Shown here piece after piece: positions 55,828 through 64,000 of a stretch of 64,000 nt of DNA. The number at the start of each line of letters is the position of its first letter. Within the stretch, counting starts at the first letter, position 1. The notes below the pieces were generated by a model. It was not told the DNA's origin. It ran no database searches and was given only the letters and a program-made list of their open reading frames with translations. Position numbers and translations under genes: made by a program. Origin of the DNA: Yersinia rochesterensis. Its GTDB lineage: Bacteria > Pseudomonadota > Gammaproteobacteria > Enterobacterales > Enterobacteriaceae. The stretch is taken from contig NZ_CP032482.1 of assembly GCF_003600645.1 (NCBI RefSeq), forward strand, positions 62,001-126,000. Reading direction: 5' to 3'.

Positions 55828-56145
55828 TCAATATTCCCAGGTATCGGGATCAACACCCAACTCACGCATTAAAATCTTTGCAGCTTCCGGGATTTCATCA
55901 CTGCGCTCTTTACGCAGATCTTCGTCATTCGGCAGCGGCTGGCCGGTAAATGCATGCAAAAAAGCCTCACACAACAATTCACTGTTGGTGGCGTGGCGCA
56001 GGTTATTCACCTGACGGCGGGTCCGTTCATCGGTGAGGATTTTTAACACCTTCAGCGGAATGGATACCGTAATTTTTTTGACCTGTTCGCTTTTCTTACC
56101 GTGTTCAGCGTAAGGGCTGACATACTCGCCGTTCCACTCAGCCAT
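55828..56145 (-). CDS. metJ: Methionine repressor MetJ
   Basis: 105 residues from ATG 56143-56145. Ribbon-helix-helix repressor that binds tandem 8-bp Met boxes with S-adenosylmethionine as corepressor. [20 protein letters not shown], the beta-strand [15 protein letters not shown] that reads DNA, and [20 protein letters not shown]. Divergent from metB; four Met boxes and an ERIC element lie between them. Confidence 0.98.
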   Translation of the reverse strand: MAEWNGEYVSPYAEHGKKSEQVKKITVSIPLKVLKILTDERTRRQVNNLRHATNSELLCEAFLHAFTGQPLPNDEDLRKERSDEIPEAAKILMRELGVDPDTWEY

Positions 56146-56315
56146 GGGACACCTTAAATTTGTCGGAAAAATACTAAATTCTGAAAACCGGCTAATTATG
56201 CCCGATCTTCACTGTTCTCACTAAATAAATGTCGATTTTACTAGACTAATATCACTTAAATAACCTTTTTTGCTATTTATTGATAGCTATTACCTTTCTC
56301 TATCATCTTTGCGGT

Positions 56316-56432
56316 TATACCCGTTATTCTGCAAGCTGCATGTGCGTTGGCTGCGCTCTATAACCCGAATCACTTACGAGAGTAAGCTCACTCGTTTGCC
56401 GCCTTCCTGCAACTCGAATTATTTAGGGTATA
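56316..56432. repeat. ERIC element between metJ and metB
   Basis: 117 bp. Left end TATACCCGTTATTCTGCAAG with CTGCATGTGCGTTGGCTGCG, centre ATCACTTACGAGAGTAAGCT, right arm GCCGCCTTCCTGCAACTCG and TTAGGGTATA. About 10 bp shorter than the 127-bp copy at 43444, with part of the centre missing. Confidence 0.93.
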
Positions 56433-56527
56433 TATAAGGCACCATTGAAACCTGACTGACATCATGAGGATATCTAAAACCTCTATAATTTTAGCGGTTA
56501 TTATCCCATTGCTCAATCTATACGCAA

Positions 56528-56559
56528 AGAAGTTTAGATGTCCAGATGTATTGACGTCC
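56528..56559. promoter_or_regulatory. Four tandem Met boxes upstream of metB
   Basis: AGAAGTTT, AGATGTCC, AGATGTAT, TGACGTCC: four contiguous 8-bp units related to the MetJ consensus AGACGTCT, about 60 bp before the metB start. Confidence 0.85.
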
Positions 56560-56619
56560 GTAATTTGTGAGTCTACTCTGACGTAACATTTTCTCGATAT
56601 CCGGCTGGTGGAAATCCAT

Positions 56620-57777
56620 ATGACGCGTAAACAGGCAACAATAGCAGTCCGTAGCGGGTTGAACGATGACGAGCAATACGGCTGCGTTGTCCCCCCGATT
56701 CACCTCTCCAGTACCTATAATTTTATCGATTTTAATCAGCCTCGCGCCCATGACTATTCACGTCGCGGCAACCCGACGCGTGATGTCGTGCAGCGCGCAT
56801 TAGCTGAGCTGGAAGGTGGTGCGGGTGCGGTAATGACCAGCAGCGGGATGTCGGCGATTCATTTGGTTTGCACCACTTTTCTTAAACCGGGTGATTTACT
56901 GCTGGCCCCCCACGATTGTTACGGCGGCAGCTACCGTCTATTCGATAGTTTAAGCAAGCGCGGTGCCTATCGGGTGCTATTTGTTGACCAGGGCGATGAA
57001 GTGGCGCTGAGCAAGGCACTGGCGGAAAAGCCCAAGCTGGTGTTGATTGAAACTCCGAGTAACCCGCTGTTACGGGTGGTGGATATTGCCGCTATCTGTA
57101 AAGCCGCTCATGCCGTCGGCGCATTAACCCTGTGCGATAACACTTTCCTTAGCCCCGCGTTGCAGCAGCCGCTTGCTTTAGGCGCGGATCTGGTGGTTCA
57201 TTCCTGTACCAAATATCTGAATGGCCATTCAGATGTGGTTGCTGGCGCGGTCATTGCCAAAGATCCTGAACTCGCTGTCGAATTGGCATGGTGGGCGAAC
57301 AATATTGGCGTGACTGGCGCTGCATTCGATAGCTACTTGTTATTACGCGGGTTACGCACATTATCCCCACGTATGGCTCAACAGCAGCGCAACGCAGATG
57401 AAATTGTTCGCTATTTACAGCAGCAGCCTTTAGTGAAAAAGCTGTATCATCCTTCTCTGCCACAACATCCCGGCCACGAAATTGCTTGCCGTCAGCAGTC
57501 TGGTTTTGGTGCGATGCTCAGTTTTGAGCTGGATGGTGATGAACAGGTATTGCGCCGTTTCCTCTCTGCCCTTGAATTGTTTACCTTGGCAGAATCCTTG
57601 GGGGGCGTTGAAAGCCTGATTTCCCATGCCGCCACCATGACCCATGCCGGTATGGCGCCAGAAGCGCGCACTGCCGCAGGTATTACTGATAGTTTATTGC
57701 GAATTTCCGTGGGTATCGAAGACAGCGAAGATTTGATTGCCGATTTGGACAATGCTTTCCGGTTGGCGAGAGACTGA
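56620..57777 (+). CDS. metB: Cystathionine gamma-synthase
   Basis: 385 residues from ATG 56620 (MTRKQATIAVRSGLNDDEQY); the frame from 56608 adds four residues only. PLP enzyme joining O-succinylhomoserine and cysteine into cystathionine. PLP lysine in VHSCTKYLNGHSDVVAG near residue 198, YSRRGNPTRDV near 48, GGVESLISHAATMTHAGM near 326. Seven bp before metL; the operon is under MetJ through the boxes upstream. Confidence 0.97.
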   Translation: MTRKQATIAVRSGLNDDEQYGCVVPPIHLSSTYNFIDFNQPRAHDYSRRGNPTRDVVQRALAELEGGAGAVMTSSGMSAIHLVCTTFLKPGDLLLAPHDCYGGSYRLFDSLSKRGAYRVLFVDQGDEVALSKALAEKPKLVLIETPSNPLLRVVDIAAICKAAHAVGALTLCDNTFLSPALQQPLALGADLVVHSCTKYLNGHSDVVAGAVIAKDPELAVELAWWANNIGVTGAAFDSYLLLRGLRTLSPRMAQQQRNADEIVRYLQQQPLVKKLYHPSLPQHPGHEIACRQQSGFGAMLSFELDGDEQVLRRFLSALELFTLAESLGGVESLISHAATMTHAGMAPEARTAAGITDSLLRISVGIEDSEDLIADLDNAFRLARD

Positions 57778-57784
57778 GGTAAGT

Positions 57785-60220
57785 ATGAATGCAACAGCGG
57801 TAGCAGCGGCGGTGACTGGCCGTCAACTGCATAAATTTGGTGGCAGTAGTCTTGCGGATGTGAAGTGTTACCTGCGGGTGGCCAATATTATGGCCAACTA
57901 TAGCCATCCCGGCGATCTCATGGTGGTATCTGCGGCAGGTAGCACTACTAACCAATTGATTAGTTGGTTGAAACTCAGCCAAAGTGATCGTCTTTCTGCC
58001 CATCAGGTGCAGCAGAATTTGCGTCGTTACCAACATGACCTGATTAGCGGCTTATTATCGCCAGAAATGGCTGAGCCGCTGATTAGTGAGTTTATCCATG
58101 ATTTGGAGCGCTTGGCGGGCTTGTTGGATAACAAAATCGACGAGGCAATTTATGCCGAAGTGGTCGGCCATGGTGAGATTTGGTCTGCTCGCTTGATGTC
58201 TGCGGTATTGAACAAACTCGACATGAAAGCTACCTGGCTTGATGCTCGCAGCTTTCTGCGTGCTGAACGTGCAGCGCAGCCACAAATCGACGAAGGTCGT
58301 TCTTATCCGTTGTTGCAACAATTGATAGCGCAGCATCCACATCAACGTCTGGTGGTCACTGGATTTATCTCACGCAATAACACCGGCGAAACCGTGTTGT
58401 TGGGGCGTAACGGCAGTGACTACTCGGCTACTCAGGTCGGGGCGCTGGCGGGAGTCGAACGCGTTACCATCTGGAGTGACGTGGCGGGGGTATACAGTGC
58501 GGACCCGCGCAAAGTGAAAGATGCCTGTTTACTGCCATTATTGCGCTTGGATGAAGCCAGTGAATTGGCCCGTTTGGCGGCTCCGGTGTTGCATACCCGC
58601 ACACTACAGCCGGTTTCGGGCAGTGATATCGATTTGCAGTTGCGCTGTAGCTATCAGCCAGAACAAGGTTCAACCCGCATTGAGCGGGTACTGGCTTCAG
58701 GTTCGGGTGCCAAAATTGTCACCAGCCACGATGATGTTTGCCTGATCGAATTACAGATTGCCAGTCACCATGATTTCTCGCTGGCACAGAAAGAAATTGA
58801 TTTACTGCTCAAACGCGCGCAAATCAAGCCGCTGGCGACCGGTATTCACCCTGACCGTAACTTATTGCAGCTTTGCTATACCTCAGAAGTGGTCGATAGT
58901 GCGCTAAGAGTGCTGGAAGATGCCACGCTGCCGGGGAAATTATCTCTGCGCGAGGGGCTGGCATTGGTTGCTCTGGTGGGGGCGGGGGTCAGTAAGAACC
59001 CACTGCACAGCCATCGTTTCTACCAACAACTGAAAGACCAGCCGGTCGAGTTTATCTGGCAAGCTGAAGATGGTATCAGCATGGTCGCCGTGCTGCGTCT
59101 AGGGCCGACTGAGCACCTGATTCAAGGTTTACATCAATCACTATTCCGCGCCGAAAAACGGATTGGCTTGATGCTGTTCGGTAAAGGCAATATTGGCGCT
59201 CGCTGGTTGGAGCTTTTCGCCCGTGAGCAAAAGAATATCTCGGCGCGCAGTGGTTTTGAGTTCGTGCTGGCCGGTGTTGTGGATAGCCGCCGCAGTCTAT
59301 TGAGTTATGATGGGCTGGATGCCAGCCGGACGTTAGCATTTTATGATGACGAAGCTCAAGAGCAGGATGAAGAATCCTTGTTCTTGTGGATGCGCGCGCA
59401 TCCATTTGATGATTTGGTGGTGTTGGATGTGACCGCCAGCGAATCACTGGCCGAGCAATATTTGGACTTCGCCAGCTACGGTTTCCACGTTATCAGCGCC
59501 AATAAATTAGCCGGAGCTTCCAGCAGCAATAACTACCGCCAAATTCGCGATGCTTTCTCCAAAACAGGCCGCCACTGGCTGTATAATGCCACGGTGGGGG
59601 CAGGTTTGCCGGTGAACCACACGGTGCGCGACCTGCGTGATAGCGGCGACAGTATTCTGGCGATCAGCGGTATTTTCTCCGGTACTTTATCTTGGTTATT
59701 CCTGCAATTTGATGGCACGGTGCCCTTTACCGAGCTGGTGGATCAAGCTTGGCAGCAGGGCCTGACAGAACCGGATCCGCGCGTGGATCTCTCCGGGCAA
59801 GACGTGATGCGCAAGCTGGTGATTTTGGCCCGTGAAGCCGGTTACGACATTGAACCAAATCAGGTGCGGGTGGAGTCGCTGGTACCTGCCGGTGCTGATG
59901 TTGGTTCCGTGGATCAATTCTTTGAAAATGGCGAGGCATTGAATCAGCAAATGATTCAGCGCTTAGAAGCTGCGAATGAAATGGGTCTGGTGTTACGTTA
60001 CGTTGCACGCTTTGATGCTAATGGTAAGGCGCGGGTGGGCGTTGAAGCAGTACGTGCTGACCATCCATTGGCTTCTTTATTGCCGTGCGATAACGTTTTT
60101 GCCATTGAAAGCCGTTGGTATCGCGACAACCCGTTGGTCATCCGTGGCCCTGGCGCTGGGCGTGATGTCACCGCTGGCGCTATTCAATCTGATTTAAACC
60201 GCCTTTCTCAACTGCTGTAA
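57785..60220 (+). CDS. metL: Bifunctional aspartokinase II / homoserine dehydrogenase II
   Basis: 811 residues from ATG 57785 with GAGGTAAG upstream. N-terminal aspartokinase: RQLHKFGGSSLADVKCYLRV near the start, TGFISRNNTGETVLLGRNGSDYSAT near residue 195; a central ACT-like regulatory linker; C-terminal homoserine dehydrogenase with GLMLFGKGNIGARWLELF near residue 460, VISANKLAGAS and GIFSGTLSWLF. Supplies homoserine for methionine. Second gene of metBL. Confidence 0.98.
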   Translation: MNATAVAAAVTGRQLHKFGGSSLADVKCYLRVANIMANYSHPGDLMVVSAAGSTTNQLISWLKLSQSDRLSAHQVQQNLRRYQHDLISGLLSPEMAEPLISEFIHDLERLAGLLDNKIDEAIYAEVVGHGEIWSARLMSAVLNKLDMKATWLDARSFLRAERAAQPQIDEGRSYPLLQQLIAQHPHQRLVVTGFISRNNTGETVLLGRNGSDYSATQVGALAGVERVTIWSDVAGVYSADPRKVKDACLLPLLRLDEASELARLAAPVLHTRTLQPVSGSDIDLQLRCSYQPEQGSTRIERVLASGSGAKIVTSHDDVCLIELQIASHHDFSLAQKEIDLLLKRAQIKPLATGIHPDRNLLQLCYTSEVVDSALRVLEDATLPGKLSLREGLALVALVGAGVSKNPLHSHRFYQQLKDQPVEFIWQAEDGISMVAVLRLGPTEHLIQGLHQSLFRAEKRIGLMLFGKGNIGARWLELFAREQKNISARSGFEFVLAGVVDSRRSLLSYDGLDASRTLAFYDDEAQEQDEESLFLWMRAHPFDDLVVLDVTASESLAEQYLDFASYGFHVISANKLAGASSSNNYRQIRDAFSKTGRHWLYNATVGAGLPVNHTVRDLRDSGDSILAISGIFSGTLSWLFLQFDGTVPFTELVDQAWQQGLTEPDPRVDLSGQDVMRKLVILAREAGYDIEPNQVRVESLVPAGADVGSVDQFFENGEALNQQMIQRLEAANEMGLVLRYVARFDANGKARVGVEAVRADHPLASLLPCDNVFAIESRWYRDNPLVIRGPGAGRDVTAGAIQSDLNRLSQLL

Positions 60221-60376
60221 TTTGCCTTTATTCACCTCCTCTGCCCGCCGCAGGGGAGGCGAAACCGCCACATTTTCCCCTATATGAATTTTCCGCACAT
60301 TGCGTGTGAATATTAATCATCGTTCTAAACTTATTTAAAAGTTGACTCTTTAGCCAACTTCGGTCATTTTCTATTT

Positions 60377-60400
60377 AGACGTCTAAACGTATAGACGCTT
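60377..60400. promoter_or_regulatory. Met boxes upstream of metF
   Basis: AGACGTCT (perfect), AAACGTAT and AGACGCTT in tandem, about 65 bp before the metF start. Confidence 0.88.
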
Positions 60401-60457
60401 ATAAAAAATGACAGATAACATAAGTCATCAAAATGATGACAACAGGCAATGGGGTAA

Positions 60458-61348
<891 letters not shown>

Positions 61349-61354
61349 TTTTTT

Positions 61355-61377
61355 AAAAAGGGGCGGTGGCCCCTTTT
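61355..61377 (+). terminator. metF terminator
   Basis: AAAAGGGGC GGT GGCCCCTTTT, a compact GC stem followed by T, just after metF. Confidence 0.85.
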
Positions 61378-61450
61378 AATCCCCATTGGCTTTGATTAGT
61401 CAGCCAGTTTGATCGGATCTGATTTCGGTTGATATTCGCAGAGTGAATAG

Positions 61451-61974
61451 TTCGGTTGTTAAAGCACCTAGTTAGCTTAGCCACCGACGAACCAACCGCC
61501 AAAGGGTGCGGGCGCGCACCCTTGTGGAATCCCGCGCTTCGCACGTATCGCCTGCCCACTGCGTGGGTTCCCTTACTCATCGTTTCGGCTGACGGAACGG
61601 GCCGATTCACTCCTGTTCAAGCGGCCCTCGCTCGGCGTCCATACCTCGCGTCCTACCTCCACTCTTCACTCGGCGGCTCAAATGTGCTTTTTAAGATCAA
61701 AACCTAAAAACAGGGTTTTGAATGGGCTTTTGACCTTGAGCGCAATCAGGAATATTGCCGACAAGGATGGAGGGTAGAGTGAGCGGCCATGGACGGCCGC
61801 GAAAAGCGCGCTTGAGCAGGAGCAAATCGCGCTGGCTCGTCAGCCCGAAAGACGTAGGAGGTTTACCCGCAGGGCAATATTTCGCGCAAGCCGCAGGTGC
61901 AGGAGGGCCGGCTAGCCCTCCTGCTCGGTTGAGGCTACTGGGATTAAGTGGTCACTGAAATTCTAACAACCGAA
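61451..61974. mobile_element. 524-bp inverted-repeat element between metF and ppc (MITE-like, unassigned)
   Basis: Bounded by perfect 11-bp inverted repeats, TTCGGTTGTTA (61451-61461) and TAACAACCGAA (61964-61974). The left half (about 61500-61690) and the right half (about 61735-61950) are diverged copies in opposite orientation: TTTCGGCTGACG, CTCCTGTTCAAGCG and CGTCCAT on the left recur in the reverse complement of the right at the same spacing. An AAAACCT...AGGGTTTT hairpin lies at the centre (61700-61720). GC-rich stems include GGGTGCGGGCGCGCACCC and GGAGGGCCGGCTAGCCCTCC. No transposase or credible ORF; no clear target duplication. Resembles a non-autonomous element or large structured repeat; family not recognised. 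Confidence 0.6.
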
Positions 61975-62043
61975 ATAATGGTCCGGTGCTCTATCAACCA
62001 AAAAAAGATAATCAGGGGAATTTCTTCCCCTTAAAATCAATGG

Positions 62044-64000
62044 CTAACCTGTATTGCGCATCCCTGCCGCCACACCGGCAATAGTCACCATCAATGCTTG
62101 CTCAACGCGGGCATCTGGGTGTTCTTGCTGGCGCGAGCGGTGCAGTAGCTCGGCTTGCAGCACGTTTAATGGGTCGGTGTAGACATTACGCAGCGCGATA
62201 GACTCCGCAATCCACGGTAGATCCGCCATCAAATGGTCATCGTTGGCAATCGCCAGCACCACTTTAATATCGGCTTCCAGTTGGTCGCGTAGTTGCTGAC
62301 CTAACGGCCACAGCGATTTATCTACCAGACGTTGGTCATAATATTCTGCCAGCCACAAATCTGCTTTGGCGAACACCATTTCCAGCATACCAATCCGGGT
62401 TGAGAAGAACGGCCAGTCACGGCACATAGTGGCTAACTCTTCCCGTTTCCCGGCGTCGATCGCTTTCTGCAAACCGGCACCGGCACCCAGCCAGGCGGGT
62501 AACATCAGGCGGTTTTGCGTCCAGGCGAAAATCCACGGAATAGCCCGCAGGCTTTCTACTCCGCCGTTCGGACGGCGCTTGGCTGGGCGTGAACCCAATG
62601 GTAATTTGCCTAATTCCAGTTCTGGCGTCGCGGCACGGAAGTAAGGCACAAACTCAGGATTTTCACGCACATAGCCACGATACATATCGCAGGAAGCATC
62701 AGATAGAATATCCATCACCTCCACCCACTCTTTTTTCGGCTCTGGCGGCGGCAACAAATTAGCTTCCAGAATCGCACCGGCATAAAGCGCCAAACTGCTG
62801 ATAGTGACTTCCGGTAAACCAAACTTAAAGCGAATCATCTCGCCTTGTTCAGTGACACGTAAGCCGCCTTTCAGGCTGCCAGGAGGCTGAGAAAGCAGTG
62901 CAGCATGCGCTGGCGCGCCACCACGGCCGATAGAACCGCCACGGCCATGGAACAGTGTCAGAGAGATGCCAGCTTTCTCGCAGGTTTTGATGAGAGCATC
63001 CTGCGCGCGATATTGCGCCCAAGACGCAGCCATCACGCCGGCATCTTTCGCTGAGTCAGAATAGCCAATCATCACCATTTGCTTGCCTTGGATCAGGCCG
63101 CGATACCAGTCGATATTCAGTAACTGGGTCATCACATCGTCAGCATTATTCAGGTCATCGAGAGTTTCGAACAATGGCGCGACTGGCAGAGTGAACGGGC
63201 AACCGGCTTCTTTCAGCAGTAAATGCACTGCCAGCACGTCCGATGGCACTTTGGCCATGGAAATCACGTAAGCAGCAATGGAACCCTGCGGTGCTTCGGC
63301 AATGACTCGGCAGGTTTCCAGCACTTCTTGAGTCTCGGCACTTGGCTCCCATTTCAGTGGAACTAATGGGCGCTTGGAGTTCAACTCACGGATCAGAAAG
63401 GCTTGTTTGTCCGCTTCAGACCAGCTTTCATAATCACCCAGACCTAAATAGCGGGTCAGTTCAGCAATGGCATCGGTATGACGGGTACTTTCCTGACGCA
63501 CATCAATACGCACCAGCGGCACACCGAAACAGCGCACGCGACGCAGGGTATCCAGTAATTGGCCGTTGGCGATGATTTCCATGCCACAGGTTTTTAGCGA
63601 TTGATAACAGGCGTATAGCGGGTCCCACAATTGGTCATTACTGACCAGCAAATCAGTCGGTGGCAATACACGCTCGCCTTTCAGGCGGCCTTCCAGATAG
63701 GTCTGGGTGTTCGTCAACTGGGTGCGCATGCGCTTCATCAGTTCACGATAAGGTTCGAGCACCTCTTCGCCACCCGCCAATTCACGCAATTCTGGCGTAC
63801 ATTCCGACATGGAAAGCTCTGATACCAAGACCTGAATATCACGCAGGAACAAATCAGTGGCTTTCCAGCGGCTCAGTAGCAGCACATGGCGAGTAATTTC
63901 GGCAGTAACATTAGGGTTACCATCGCGGTCGCCACCCATCCATGAAGTGAAGCGGATCGGCACGGCTTCTACCGGCAAGCGGTAATCGAGGGAGTTTTGC
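62044..64000 (-). CDS. ppc: Phosphoenolpyruvate carboxylase (partial, N-terminus outside window)
   Basis: The minus-strand frame stays open from the stop at 62044 to the window edge, about 651 codons of a protein usually near 880. It begins inside [20 protein letters not shown]; the first ATG-like position at 63978 (an alternative codon) is internal. Carboxylates PEP to oxaloacetate to refill the TCA cycle. Motifs: [36 protein letters not shown], catalytic [23 protein letters not shown], and the C-terminal MRNTG that forms the aspartate-sensing end. Convergent with metF. Confidence 0.97.
   Translation of the reverse strand, partial: QNSLDYRLPVEAVPIRFTSWMGGDRDGNPNVTAEITRHVLLLSRWKATDLFLRDIQVLVSELSMSECTPELRELAGGEEVLEPYRELMKRMRTQLTNTQTYLEGRLKGERVLPPTDLLVSNDQLWDPLYACYQSLKTCGMEIIANGQLLDTLRRVRCFGVPLVRIDVRQESTRHTDAIAELTRYLGLGDYESWSEADKQAFLIRELNSKRPLVPLKWEPSAETQEVLETCRVIAEAPQGSIAAYVISMAKVPSDVLAVHLLLKEAGCPFTLPVAPLFETLDDLNNADDVMTQLLNIDWYRGLIQGKQMVMIGYSDSAKDAGVMAASWAQYRAQDALIKTCEKAGISLTLFHGRGGSIGRGGAPAHAALLSQPPGSLKGGLRVTEQGEMIRFKFGLPEVTISSLALYAGAILEANLLPPPEPKKEWVEVMDILSDASCDMYRGYVRENPEFVPYFRAATPELELGKLPLGSRPAKRRPNGGVESLRAIPWIFAWTQNRLMLPAWLGAGAGLQKAIDAGKREELATMCRDWPFFSTRIGMLEMVFAKADLWLAEYYDQRLVDKSLWPLGQQLRDQLEADIKVVLAIANDDHLMADLPWIAESIALRNVYTDPLNVLQAELLHRSRQQEHPDARVEQALMVTIAGVAAGMRNTG

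Larger units (their letters stand above)
56146..56619. other. metJ-metB regulatory region
   Basis: 474 bp between divergent genes. An AT-rich metJ-side segment is followed by an ERIC copy (56316-56432), and four Met boxes stand near metB. No ORF is convincing here. Confidence 0.7.
61349..62043. other. metF-ppc intergenic region
   Basis: 695 bp that holds the metF terminator and the 524-bp inverted-repeat element, then about 70 bp of spacer before the convergent ppc stop. No gene is supported; the short frames inside the element are low in meaning and differ between its two halves. Confidence 0.7.

Noticed and set aside
61456..61958. Two plus-strand frames inside the metF-ppc element
   Set aside because: Arise from GC-rich palindromic sequence; the two halves would give unrelated proteins and lack ribosome sites.

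Overview
The window is a chromosomal segment of an enterobacterium, most likely a Yersinia outside the pestis lineage. The evidence is near-identical recall matches of many proteins to Yersinia orthologues (Tdh, Dut, EnvC, PfkA of 327 residues), the WaaE-type LPS core glucosyltransferase next to coaD, and several 117-128 bp ERIC repeats and other Yersinia-style palindromic repeats between genes. The exact species cannot be fixed from the sequence alone.

Layout. 1-1851 is the partial c-di-GMP enzyme gene pdeR (minus strand, C-terminus outside the window). 2293-4650 is an accessory strip with a small membrane protein and three consecutive broken genes: a metallo-beta-lactamase-fold hydrolase, a LysE/RhtB exporter and a GNAT acetyltransferase. 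4701-30413 follows the enterobacterial order yicC / rph-pyrE / slmA / coaBC-dut / radC / rpmB-rpmG-mutM / waaA-waaE-coaD / hldD-waaF-waaC / kbl-tdh / gpmM-envC-yibQ / yibN-grxC-secB-gpsA-cysE / trmL / ada. This part covers RNA processing and pyrimidine synthesis, CoA, LPS inner core, threonine catabolism, cell division and export. 30458-33345 is the Cpx envelope-stress locus: cpxRA against cpxP, a CpxR box between them, and a recognisable CpxQ sRNA in the cpxP 3' end. fieF, pfkA and sbp follow.

36939-37850 holds the most unusual gene: an AT-rich, isolated ORF with a Ser/Gly-rich N-terminus and a C-H-D papain-like (OspI/Tox-PL-type) deamidase-like core, that is, a candidate secreted effector between sbp and tpiA. 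Then come tpiA, yiiQ, a DUF805 gene, fpr, emrD, the glpFKX region, zapB, rraA, menA, hslVU with a sigma-32 promoter inside ftsN, cytR, priA and rpmE. The methionine regulon metJ / metBL / metF follows with visible Met boxes, and the window ends in a partial ppc.

Non-coding material is informative. There are three near-full-length ERIC elements and one probable remnant, a 147 bp palindromic repeat after tdh, and a roughly 524 bp element between metF and ppc with 11 bp perfect terminal inverted repeats and two diverged inverted halves. A strongly folded leader precedes rpmB, and short tandem repeats lie before pfkA, before sbp and between glpF and zapB. No tRNA, rRNA, CRISPR array or intact insertion sequence was seen. 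Protein-family comparisons are from memory, without database searches.
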